64,000 nt of DNA, from positions 1 through 64,000 of the forward strand of contig JACRBH010000148.1 of the NCBI GenBank assembly GCA_016234535.1, read 5' to 3'. The notes under the pieces were generated by a model, which searched no databases, was not told the DNA's origin, and saw only the letters and a program-made list of their open reading frames with translations. Of the stretch, positions 41,995 through 49,584 are shown piece after piece. Within the stretch, counting starts at the first letter, position 1; each line of letters begins with the position of its first letter. The DNA comes from Chloroflexota bacterium. GTDB lineage: Bacteria > Chloroflexota > Anaerolineae > Anaerolineales > Villigracilaceae. The position numbers were made by a program, and so were the translations under genes.

Positions 41995-42055
41995 TTGACA
42001 AACCAGGCAACATGGATATAATCCGACTAACTTTATTCAGTGAATAAAGTTAGTC
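41995..42055 (+). promoter_or_regulatory. consensus promoter and 31-bp palindromic operator of the ROK gene
   Basis: TTGACA (41995), 16 bases, TATAAT (42017). Directly behind, GACTAACTTTATTCA, a central G and TGAATAAAGTTAGTC (42025-42055) form a perfect palindrome covering the transcription start and ending 3 bases before the ATG. An autoregulatory ROK operator is the natural reading. Confidence 0.8.
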
Positions 42056-42058
42056 ATT

Positions 42059-43270
42059 ATGACCCACCCTACAGGAAACCGTGAACTAATCAGAGCGATC
42101 AACCGCTCACACGTCTTGAATGCAATCAAGACGTATGGCCCGATTGGAAGGGCTGACATCGCACGCCGCACTGGCTTAAGCCCGGCTACAGTCACATCCA
42201 TCTCCGCGAAGTTGATCTCCCAAAACCTCGTCTTTGAAAAGTCTGCCGGGGATTCCAGCGGCGGACGTCCTCCCATTTTGCTGGTCATTAATCCAAAGGG
42301 TGGATATGTGATCGGCATAAAATTAACCGAGACCAACGCGGTCTGCGCATTGACCGACCTGGAAGCCACCGTGATCGCGAAGTCCTCCATGCTGCTCTCC
42401 GGCCACAACCCAATACGGGTCGTGGAGGATCTGGCGCACATGGTCACCATGTTCATCCGCGAACAAAAAATATCCAAAAAACAATTACTCGGCGTGGGTG
42501 TCGGTCTGGCAGGCATAGTGGATGCGAATGAAGGCATCCTGCGCCAATCCCCCATTTACGGCTGGGACAATGTCCCTCTCCGTCAGATGCTTCAAAGCAA
42601 ATTGAATGTTCCCATCTATATTGAAAATGATGTGAATACACTGACCCTCACCGAGAGGTGGTTTGGCCCTGGACAGGGCGTGGACAATTTCCTGACCGTC
42701 ACGGTTGGACGTGGAGTCGGCCTAGGAATTGTCGTAAACGGACAGTTCTATCGCGGCCAGAACGGCGGCGCGGGAGAATTGGGGCATACCACCATTGATC
42801 CGAAGGGACCCTTGTGTGCCTGCGGTAAACATGGATGCCTGGAGGCGTATGTGGGCGATCCTGGCCTGGTACGTGCAGCCAATGAAGAATATGAACGTGG
42901 ACATCTCTCTGTGAAAGTCGAGACTATTGAGAAATTACTGCAGCTGGCTCAAAGTGGCGACTCATATGCAATAAAGATTTTCAAAAAAGCCGGCACCATT
43001 CTCGGGATCGCAATTGCAAACCTGATCAACCTGTTCAATCCAAAAAAGATCATCATCAGTGGAGAGGGAACCCGCGAAGGCGACTTTCTTTTCATTTCCA
43101 TGCAGGAGTCCATCCAGCAGAACACCATGCCTGGATTATTTGATCCGAAGATCGTTGAGATCATCCCGTGGGGTGACGATGTCTGGGCGCGCGGTGCAGC
43201 GGGTCTGGTGCTGCGTGAATTATTTGAGTCACCCATCCATAAACAGACCCCGACTGCAGCAACCATGTAA
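42059..43270 (+). CDS. ROK-family transcriptional repressor
   Basis: 403 aa. N-terminal winged helix (GPIGRADIARRTGLSPATVT) followed by a ROK sugar-kinase-like domain with GVGVGLAGIVDANEGIL, IYIENDVNTLTLTERWFGPG and the zinc motif CACGKHGCLEAYVG. Members such as NagC, Mlc and XylR release DNA on binding a sugar. The gene heads a sugar-uptake operon and has a perfect palindrome over its own promoter plus a related half-conserved site before the binding-protein gene, so it probably controls both. The inducer is likely glucose or an isomaltooligosaccharide, inferred from the GH66/GH15 cargo. Confidence 0.92.
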   Translation: MTHPTGNRELIRAINRSHVLNAIKTYGPIGRADIARRTGLSPATVTSISAKLISQNLVFEKSAGDSSGGRPPILLVINPKGGYVIGIKLTETNAVCALTDLEATVIAKSSMLLSGHNPIRVVEDLAHMVTMFIREQKISKKQLLGVGVGLAGIVDANEGILRQSPIYGWDNVPLRQMLQSKLNVPIYIENDVNTLTLTERWFGPGQGVDNFLTVTVGRGVGLGIVVNGQFYRGQNGGAGELGHTTIDPKGPLCACGKHGCLEAYVGDPGLVRAANEEYERGHLSVKVETIEKLLQLAQSGDSYAIKIFKKAGTILGIAIANLINLFNPKKIIISGEGTREGDFLFISMQESIQQNTMPGLFDPKIVEIIPWGDDVWARGAAGLVLRELFESPIHKQTPTAATM

Positions 43271-43285
43271 TTTTTTTGCCCTGAG

Positions 43286-43309
43286 TTATTTTACTCAGCG
43301 AATAAAGTA
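43286..43309 (+). promoter_or_regulatory. second ROK operator-like site
   Basis: TTATTTTACTCAGCGAATAA followed by AGTA matches the core of the palindrome at 42025 (CTTTATTCAGTGAATAAAG) at most positions, with the right arm best kept. It lies about 80 bases before the binding-protein gene. Confidence 0.65.
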
Positions 43310-43390
43310 GGAGGCACAAGCCATCTGACAAACATAACTTCATAATCTGACCGTCCTCAAAACTCAAAATAACTAAGGAGAAATAGAGAA

Positions 43391-44713
43391 ATGAAATCCA
43401 ATCGTATCGCAATCCTGATTTTTAGTTTGATCATCATCACGGCTACCATCCTGGCAGCCTGCGCACCTGCTGCAACTCCAACAGAATCAGCGACCGTAGC
43501 AGTGACCGAAGCCCCCGTTGTTGCTACTGAAGCCCCGACCGAAGCGCCAGTTGTAGAACCTGTCACCCTTCAGTACTGGCACACCCACAGCGATGCTGAA
43601 GCTGCCCAATTGGATCAGGTCATCGCGGCGTTCGAAGCCGCCAACCCTGGCGTCACAGTTGAGTCCACCCGCTATGCCTACAGTGATTACAAGACCGCAC
43701 TTCTCACCGCGATTTCAAGCGGCGCAGTTCCGGATGCAGCACGCCTTGACATTGCCTGGGTTTCTGAATTTGCCGACCAGGGTGCGCTCAGCCAGCTGGA
43801 TGGAAATCTTCCTAATTTTGAAGCCATCATTGCAGACACTTTCCCCGGCCCGTTATCCACGAACGTCTGGCAGGATCACTATTACGGCATGCCGTTGGAT
43901 ACCAATACCCAGGTATTGCTCTGGAACAAGAGTGTATTCGAAGCGGCCGGTCTCACCGCCGCCCCCACCACAATGGAAGAATTTGCAGCAGTAGCTTGCC
44001 AGCTGACTGATGCAGCTAAGAAAACTTACGGCTATGCTGAAGGCGGCACATATTTCTGGGCTCCCGCGCCTGTTTTCTATGCAATGGGCGGCAAGGTCAC
44101 AGACGAGAAGATCACCACAGCAACCGGCTACGTTAATGGCGCTGATAGCGTCGCGGCCTTCACCATGCTCAAGGATCTGTACGATCAGGGCTGCTTGTCC
44201 CCGAACCTGCTTGGCGGTGGTATCGCAACCGATGCCGGCCATGCCGAAGGCACCTATGCCATGATCATTGATGGTCCCTGGATGGTTGATATTTACAAGG
44301 GCAACTATCCAGACTTTGAAGTCAACTTTGCCCCCGTCCCCACCGGCCCTCAAGGAACCACCAGTTCAGTCGTCGGTGGAGAAGATGTGGTTGTGCTTGC
44401 AGATTCACAAAATCAGGAAGCCGCCATGAAGTGGTCAGCCTACCTGCTTAGCCCAGATGCTCAGAAGATGATGGCCGCAGTTGGTCAAATGCCAACCCTT
44501 GCTTCCTTGGTTGGAGATTCTGCCATGCCCGCATACTTCGCCGTCTTCCAGGAACAATTGAAGACTGCCCAGGCGCGCGTTCCACATCCCAAGTGGTCTG
44601 ATATGGACAACGCCATCAACAATGCCTACCAACGCATGTTGAAAGGCGACCAGACTCCTCAGGAAGCACTCGATCAGGCCGCTACTGAGATCGATGCTCT
44701 GCTCGGGAAATAA
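43391..44713 (+). CDS. sugar ABC transporter substrate-binding lipoprotein
   Basis: 440 aa. Lipoprotein signal ending in ILAACAPAATPTES (lipobox LAAC), an Ala/Pro/Glu/Thr linker, then a family-1 binding protein of the MalE type: VTLQYWHTHSDAEAAQLDQV, FEAANPGVTVES, ARLDIAWVSEFADQGAL, TYAMIIDGPWMVDIYKGNYP and a tail AYQRMLKGDQTPQEALDQAA. Captures oligosaccharides outside the membrane and delivers them to the two permeases downstream. CTAAGGAG is a strong ribosome binding site. A stable hairpin follows the stop, which fits the need for more binding protein than permease. Confidence 0.92.
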   Translation: MKSNRIAILIFSLIIITATILAACAPAATPTESATVAVTEAPVVATEAPTEAPVVEPVTLQYWHTHSDAEAAQLDQVIAAFEAANPGVTVESTRYAYSDYKTALLTAISSGAVPDAARLDIAWVSEFADQGALSQLDGNLPNFEAIIADTFPGPLSTNVWQDHYYGMPLDTNTQVLLWNKSVFEAAGLTAAPTTMEEFAAVACQLTDAAKKTYGYAEGGTYFWAPAPVFYAMGGKVTDEKITTATGYVNGADSVAAFTMLKDLYDQGCLSPNLLGGGIATDAGHAEGTYAMIIDGPWMVDIYKGNYPDFEVNFAPVPTGPQGTTSSVVGGEDVVVLADSQNQEAAMKWSAYLLSPDAQKMMAAVGQMPTLASLVGDSAMPAYFAVFQEQLKTAQARVPHPKWSDMDNAINNAYQRMLKGDQTPQEALDQAATEIDALLGK

Positions 44714-44767
44714 AATAGATTATCATCATCAAGTCCTTGCTATGGCGAGGGCTTGACCGGAACCAGA

Positions 44768-44803
44768 AAGGCTGCGGACGGGTGTCCATCTGTCCGCAGC
44801 CTT
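44768..44803 (+). other. intercistronic hairpin between binding protein and permease genes
   Basis: AAGGCTGCGGAC pairs perfectly with GTCCGCAGCCTT around a 12-base loop, without a following T-run. Likely a 3' RNA-stabilising or attenuating structure within the operon; its end is 8 bases from the permease ATG, so it may also cover the ribosome binding site. Confidence 0.7.
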
Positions 44804-44811
44804 CCAAAACC

Positions 44812-45705
44812 ATGCGCAACAAAAGCCGTCATTCCGACATCATTCCAGCATTGATCTTCCTGCTTCCCGGGTTGATCCTGTTTGCCTTGTTCTTTCTTGG
44901 CCCAATGGCCTATTCCCTGCGGATCAGCTTCTTCGAATGGAAGATCGTTCACCCGGAACGATCCATTTTTGTGGGATTTGAAAATTATCAACGTGCATTG
45001 TCCGATCCAATTTTTCAACGCGCAGTCCTGAATACACTTGCATACACGGTCATCACCGTGGTCGTAAAAATGATCCTGGGGCTGTCCGTGGCTTTGCTAC
45101 TTAACCAACAGTTGCCAGGACGGACCTTCTTCCGCGTGGCATACTACCTGCCGGTGATTACATCCTGGGTAATTGTCAGCCTGCTATTTGAATATATGTT
45201 CAACGGCCAGGCCGGCCTGGTGAATTATGTCCTCAAGGATTTCCTGCACCTCATCCCCAAGGACATCCTCTGGTTCGCCGATGAATACCTGACACTCGTT
45301 CCCATCATTCTGCTCGACATCTGGAAAGGGATCGGATGGGCAGCGATCATTTTCCTGGCAGGACTGCAGTCTATTCCCGCAGAATTGTATGAAGCCGCGC
45401 GCGTTGACGGTGCTGATTCAATCACCCAGTTGCGGTATATCACCTGGCCATTGCTCGGTCCAACCACTGTCTTTCTGGTGGTGGTTCTGGTGATCGGCGG
45501 GTTGAATGCTTACGTTCCATTTCAATTAATGACCAACGGTGGAGATCCACTCGATCTGACGCACTCCGTTCTGACATTAATGTACGAGGCCACCTTTGGC
45601 CGTCTTGACTTTGGCTATGGAGCGGCCATCAGCTATTTGTTGACAGGATTTGTTTTCTTCATCAGCCTGATCGAACTTCGTTTGATGAGACAGCGGGCAG
45701 ACTAG
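44812..45705 (+). CDS. sugar ABC transporter permease (MalF/UgpA type)
   Basis: 297 aa from ATG 44812 (the ORF track adds 25 codons that cover the hairpin). Six hydrophobic helices, starting PALIFLLPGLILFALFFLGP, and the ATPase-contact loop EAARVDGADSITQLRYITWP characteristic of this family. Works with the next permease and the upstream binding protein. No ATPase gene is in the operon, so a shared MsmK/MalK-type ATPase encoded elsewhere must be used, as is common for this transporter class. Confidence 0.92.
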   Translation: MRNKSRHSDIIPALIFLLPGLILFALFFLGPMAYSLRISFFEWKIVHPERSIFVGFENYQRALSDPIFQRAVLNTLAYTVITVVVKMILGLSVALLLNQQLPGRTFFRVAYYLPVITSWVIVSLLFEYMFNGQAGLVNYVLKDFLHLIPKDILWFADEYLTLVPIILLDIWKGIGWAAIIFLAGLQSIPAELYEAARVDGADSITQLRYITWPLLGPTTVFLVVVLVIGGLNAYVPFQLMTNGGDPLDLTHSVLTLMYEATFGRLDFGYGAAISYLLTGFVFFISLIELRLMRQRAD

Positions 45706-45706
45706 C

Positions 45707-46543
45707 ATGAACCGAAAATCACAGCGAAATTTTGATAAAGTCGTCAAACTCACAGTCCTAACTCTGGGATTGGGACTTGTGCTCCTCCCCATCTGGTACA
45801 TGATCATCACCTCATTCAAACCACAAACGATGATCTTCGAACTTCCCCCGCGTCTGTGGCCTCAGGTCTGGACATTAAAGAACTACATTGCCGCGCTTGG
45901 CAAGGATAAGTTTGGCTTGTATTTTCTTAACAGCGCCAAAGTGGCGGTCATCAGCACACTACTGACCGTACTGATCTCCTCCATGCTGGCTTTTGTTTTT
46001 GCCCGCCTGCGCTTTCGCGGCAAGGAAACTTTATTTTATATTTTCCTGCTCGGCATGATGGTTCCGCCTGTCATGCTCATCATCCCGCAATTCATTGTTG
46101 CAAAGTGGCTGAATCTGTTTAACCATACTGGTCTAATTCTGGTGTACACCGCGATGAACATCTCCATGCAGACCTTCCTGCTGCGTGGTGTTTTTGAAAA
46201 TGTACCACGCGATCTTGAGGAAGCAGCCCTGATCGATGGTGGCGGCCCGTGGACAATTTTCTGGCGCATCATCCTGCCACTTTCATGGCCCGGCATCTCA
46301 GTAGTGATCATTAATACCTTTCTATACAGCTGGGAGGAATTCGCCTGGGCCAATGTTGCCATTAAGAATTCCAGTCAGCGCACCCTGCCCATCGCCATTG
46401 CGCTATTTCAAAGCGAACATCTGACCGAATGGGGACAGGTCTTTGCAGCCTCATTAGTTGCACTTGTCCCGGTATTGATTATTTTCATCATCTTCCAGCG
46501 CCATTTTGTGCAAGGCATCTCCACGACCGGTCTAAAAGGTTAA
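45707..46543 (+). CDS. sugar ABC transporter permease (MalG/UgpE type)
   Basis: 278 aa, six hydrophobic segments, beginning with VLTLGLGLVLLPIWYMIITS. The EAA loop is EEAALIDGGGPWTIFWRIIL followed by P, and the C-terminus RHFVQGISTTGLKG is the usual MalG-family ending. It starts 1 base after the MalF-type gene. Second membrane subunit of the importer. Confidence 0.93.
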   Translation: MNRKSQRNFDKVVKLTVLTLGLGLVLLPIWYMIITSFKPQTMIFELPPRLWPQVWTLKNYIAALGKDKFGLYFLNSAKVAVISTLLTVLISSMLAFVFARLRFRGKETLFYIFLLGMMVPPVMLIIPQFIVAKWLNLFNHTGLILVYTAMNISMQTFLLRGVFENVPRDLEEAALIDGGGPWTIFWRIILPLSWPGISVVIINTFLYSWEEFAWANVAIKNSSQRTLPIAIALFQSEHLTEWGQVFAASLVALVPVLIIFIIFQRHFVQGISTTGLKG

Positions 46544-46544
46544 T

Positions 46545-48134
46545 ATGCATATCGTTGATTTTTATCCCTCGCAGGGAAGCTATTCTCCTGGCGAAATTGT
46601 CACATTGTTCGTTGAAATTGAAACACCTGCTCCAAAAAACCTCTCCCTCCGAATTTTCATTCAACATCTCGCCGAGCAATCCATCGTTCTCGAACATCAA
46701 TGTCAAATTAAATCTGGATTTCAAACAATTCTAGTTAATTGGGAACCTCCTAAATCACCAGCGGGGTATTCGGCCCGTCTGTCGATCGATCCTGACATTC
46801 AAGCATCCACAGCCTTCGATGTACTTAAGAGTTGGACCGATTTTCCCCGCTACGGATTTCTATCTGACTTTAGCGCGTCTCGTTCGGACCCTGAAACTGC
46901 TCTTAAAAAACTGACGCCTTTCCATATAAACGGTCTTCAGTTCTACGACTGGCAGTATCGCCACGACCAACTATTGGCTCCCACCGAAGAATATATTGAT
47001 CCGCTCGGGCGCGCCATGTCGCTTGCCACTGTTCGGAAGTTGGTGGACACAGCCCACAAACATGGCATGGCTGCCATGCCATATCTTGCCATCTATGCCG
47101 CCTCCGCTGATTTTTGGCATGCGCATCCTGATTGGGCGCTATATGATGAAGCGGGGAAGCCGATTGCTTTTGGGGAGAATTTCCTCGGTCTAATGGATCC
47201 ATCAGCCGGCAATTCCTGGAGTCGTCACCTTTTGGAGGAAAGCGCCAAAACATTGAATGGCATTCCCTTTGATGGGTTACATATTGACCAGTATGGTGAC
47301 CCAAAAAAAGCATGGAACGCTGAACATGAGGATGTGGACCTGCCGCGCGCATTTGCTGACTTTATCCAATCCGCTTCTGATCAACATATTGATAAAACGA
47401 TCCTGTTCAACGCGGTCGGCAACTGGCCGATCGAAACCCTGGCTGAATCGGTCGTTGACTTCATGTATATTGAGATCTGGCCGCCTGATCTCGAGTATCG
47501 CCGACTTGCTGAGATCGTAGTGAACGCGGTTTGCTTATCCCATGGCAAAGCGGTTGTGATCGCACATTATCTACCGGCCGATCGCCCTGCGAATAATCTG
47601 TTGGCAGACGCGGTCATTTTAGCCTGCGGCGGTACGCGTATTGAATTGGGCGAGGATGCGCGGCTGCTGTCCGATCCCTACTTCCCCAAGCATGAAGAAC
47701 TCTCAGAAGACTTGTATTCAAACTTGAGATTGCTTGCGGATTTCGCTGTCCGCAATGGAGAATGGATAAGACCATACACATTATCAACAGCTGAGAAGGA
47801 GGTGTGGTCAAATGGCGAATTAAATCCTAAATTCATATCCATTGACGAAACCATTTTGACCTTGTTGAGGCGTCAACCAAACCTGCTAATCCTTCATATG
47901 GTTAATTTTTCCAATCTCGATCTCCATCAACAATGGGATGTGGTTCATCCCGCGCCAACACTACGCCAGAATGTTGAAGTAAAAATTAAAATGCAGCACT
48001 CGCCATCAAAAGTCATTTGGGATTGCCCCGAACAGCTTGGAGTGCAGAACGTCCCCTTTGAACAAGCCGACGGAATTTTGACAATTTACATTCCACAAAT
48101 TCATTTCACAGGGTTGGTTGTTATCCATGAATGA
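46545..48134 (+). CDS. GH66-family dextranase / cycloisomaltooligosaccharide glucanotransferase-like enzyme
   Basis: 529 aa. An N-terminal Ig-like domain (IVDFYPSQGSYSPGEIVTLF) precedes a TIM barrel with NGLQFYDWQYRHDQLLAPTE, the nucleophile region GIPFDGLHIDQYGDPKK and the acid/base region VVDFMYIEIWPPDLEYR, then a C-terminal beta domain. This fits GH66, whose members cut alpha-1,6-glucan. No signal peptide is present, so it would act in the cytoplasm on imported isomaltooligosaccharides, unlike secreted dextranases. It starts 1 base after the permease and overlaps the GH15 gene by 8 bases. Confidence 0.82.
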   Translation: MHIVDFYPSQGSYSPGEIVTLFVEIETPAPKNLSLRIFIQHLAEQSIVLEHQCQIKSGFQTILVNWEPPKSPAGYSARLSIDPDIQASTAFDVLKSWTDFPRYGFLSDFSASRSDPETALKKLTPFHINGLQFYDWQYRHDQLLAPTEEYIDPLGRAMSLATVRKLVDTAHKHGMAAMPYLAIYAASADFWHAHPDWALYDEAGKPIAFGENFLGLMDPSAGNSWSRHLLEESAKTLNGIPFDGLHIDQYGDPKKAWNAEHEDVDLPRAFADFIQSASDQHIDKTILFNAVGNWPIETLAESVVDFMYIEIWPPDLEYRRLAEIVVNAVCLSHGKAVVIAHYLPADRPANNLLADAVILACGGTRIELGEDARLLSDPYFPKHEELSEDLYSNLRLLADFAVRNGEWIRPYTLSTAEKEVWSNGELNPKFISIDETILTLLRRQPNLLILHMVNFSNLDLHQQWDVVHPAPTLRQNVEVKIKMQHSPSKVIWDCPEQLGVQNVPFEQADGILTIYIPQIHFTGLVVIHE

Positions 48135-49239
48135 CTTATATCAACGCAGCATCGAAATTATTCTTGAAAATCAATCCCAGAGCGGTGGTTATATTGCCAG
48201 CCCCAACTTCCCCACGTATCATTATTGCTGGTTCCGCGATGGCTCCTTCATAGCTTATGCAATGGACTTGGCTGGCGAACATGAGAGTGCGAACCGTTTT
48301 CACCTCTGGGTAGCTGAACGTGTAAACCAGCGCAAAGACCTTGTACACACAAGCATAATTAAAGCACGCTCTGGTCAAAAACTTACTGAGGAAGAAATCT
48401 TACACACACGCTATCGTCTGGACGGTACAGATGGTGAACCCGGCAACTGGCCGAACTTTCAACTGGACGGCTTTGGCACATGGCTTTGGGCGCTCAATGA
48501 ACATCAAAAACAAAACCCTGCAACAAGGCTTTCACAAGAGCTGCTATCCGCTGCCGATCTTGCGGCTGATTATTTGAGCGAACTCTGGATACTTCCCTGC
48601 TACGATTGCTGGGAGGAATTCCCAGACAATGTTCATCCGCACACGCTTGCCGCGATCTACGGCGGACTTAAGGCACATTCCGAATTGACCAGCAAGAGTC
48701 ATCAATCGGTGACGGACGCCATTCGAGATCACTTGCTTGACAGTGCGAAACCATTCGGCCACTTTGTGAAATTTTCTGATTCGTCTGCCGTGGACGCAAG
48801 TCTGCTGGCGTTGGCGGTCCCATATGGTGTTGTAGCTCCTGATGATCCGATCATGCTTAAAACTGCGGAATGCATCGAAGCGACCATACTGCACGGTGGA
48901 GGTCTTCATCGTTACGCCAAAGATTCTTACTACGGTGGTGGAGCCTGGATCCTGCTAACTGCCTGGTTGGGATGGTATTACACAGAATTATTAGAAACAC
49001 GTCCTGATATGGAATCTTCACTAAAGCAAAGGATGGAAGACTGCCGGGGTTGGATAGAAGCAAAAGCAAAGGATCAAAATTTTTTGCCGGAGCAGGTCGC
49101 TGAGAATTTAAATATCCCTGCTGAATATTCAACATGGATAGAACGTTGGGGTGAGATTGCATCCCCTCTATTATGGTCTCATGCCAAATATATTATCCTG
49201 CGGTTAAAAATTAAAGCTGGGTTTGAGAGAGATCGTTAA
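48127..49239 (+). CDS. GH15-family glucoamylase/glucodextranase-like enzyme
   Basis: 370 aa (alpha/alpha6 barrel only). YHYCWFRDGSFIAYAMDLAG and FQLDGFGTWLWALNEHQ are GH15 substrate-site motifs, YDCWEEFPDNVHPHTLAAIY contains the general acid Glu, and YSTWIERWGEIASPLLWSHA the region of the catalytic base. Releases glucose from oligosaccharide ends; with GH66 this should complete isomaltooligosaccharide breakdown in the cytoplasm. No signal peptide and no starch-binding domain; shorter than fungal glucoamylase. The ATG at 48127 lies within the last codons of the GH66 gene, so the two are coupled. Confidence 0.85.
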   Translation: MNDLYQRSIEIILENQSQSGGYIASPNFPTYHYCWFRDGSFIAYAMDLAGEHESANRFHLWVAERVNQRKDLVHTSIIKARSGQKLTEEEILHTRYRLDGTDGEPGNWPNFQLDGFGTWLWALNEHQKQNPATRLSQELLSAADLAADYLSELWILPCYDCWEEFPDNVHPHTLAAIYGGLKAHSELTSKSHQSVTDAIRDHLLDSAKPFGHFVKFSDSSAVDASLLALAVPYGVVAPDDPIMLKTAECIEATILHGGGLHRYAKDSYYGGGAWILLTAWLGWYYTELLETRPDMESSLKQRMEDCRGWIEAKAKDQNFLPEQVAENLNIPAEYSTWIERWGEIASPLLWSHAKYIILRLKIKAGFERDR

Positions 49240-49270
49240 GTCTAATTTTCCTAACCTATGCTAGATTGTA

Positions 49271-49411
49271 CTGGCTACTTACTCATCCGCTTAGTTTTTT
49301 TAAGGGAAACGATTTTCTTTGTGTCACGAGTAGACAGAAGTGGACATTTGTCTCGACTTTTAACAAGTCCGCCATCAATTGCTTGACTTTCTCTATGACC
49401 CCGCATAGAAT
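49271..49411 (+). repeat. right-end block, copy c, with inverted-repeat half and promoter
   Basis: CTGGCTACTTACTCATCCGC (49271) matches the right inverted repeat of element 1. GTAGACAGAAGTGGACATTT and GTCTCGACTTTTAACAAG (49322 on) match copies a and b. TTGACT (49383), 17 bases and TAGAAT (49406) form a promoter pointing to the att core. Confidence 0.78.
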
Positions 49412-49484
49412 GAGTAAGTCTTTACAGGAAAAACACCTAAAAAGACTCAAAATCAACTCATAGTCAGTAGGAAAATAGTTACGC

Positions 49485-49513
49485 TTCGCGGGTACGATCC
49501 CCGTCGGGACCGC
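49485..49513. repeat. third att core (tRNA-Asp 3' end)
   Basis: TTCGCGGGTACGATCC and the core CCCGTCGGGACCGC (49500-49513). Preceded by GAAAATAGTTACGC as in the other copies. The sequence after it (TCTTACAACTCCCC) differs from copies 1 and 2, so it is the outer junction of the tandem array. Confidence 0.82.
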
Positions 49514-49584
49514 TCTTACAACTCCCCTTCTTTGGGGTAAATAATGGCAAAAACGCAGATTTAGGCTGAAGTGCCACGATTGCG

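Larger units (their letters stand above)
41359..49513. mobile_element. tRNA-Asp-anchored integrative element 2 (about 8.1 kb, dextran-use cargo)
   Basis: Lies between the second and third copies of the tRNA-Asp 3' end. The left end shares about 140 bp with element 1, the right end shares the GTGGACA block, the promoter and the segment AAAATAGTTACGC before the core. Cargo is a single sugar operon: ROK repressor, ABC importer, GH66, GH15. No recombinase inside. Mobility is inferred. Confidence 0.62.

Noticed and set aside
29541-49513. Explaining the three att copies as fragments of a tRNA gene cluster
   Set aside because: Copies at 41359 and 49500 hold only the 3' end without acceptor 5' strand, D arm or anticodon arm, so they are not tRNA genes.
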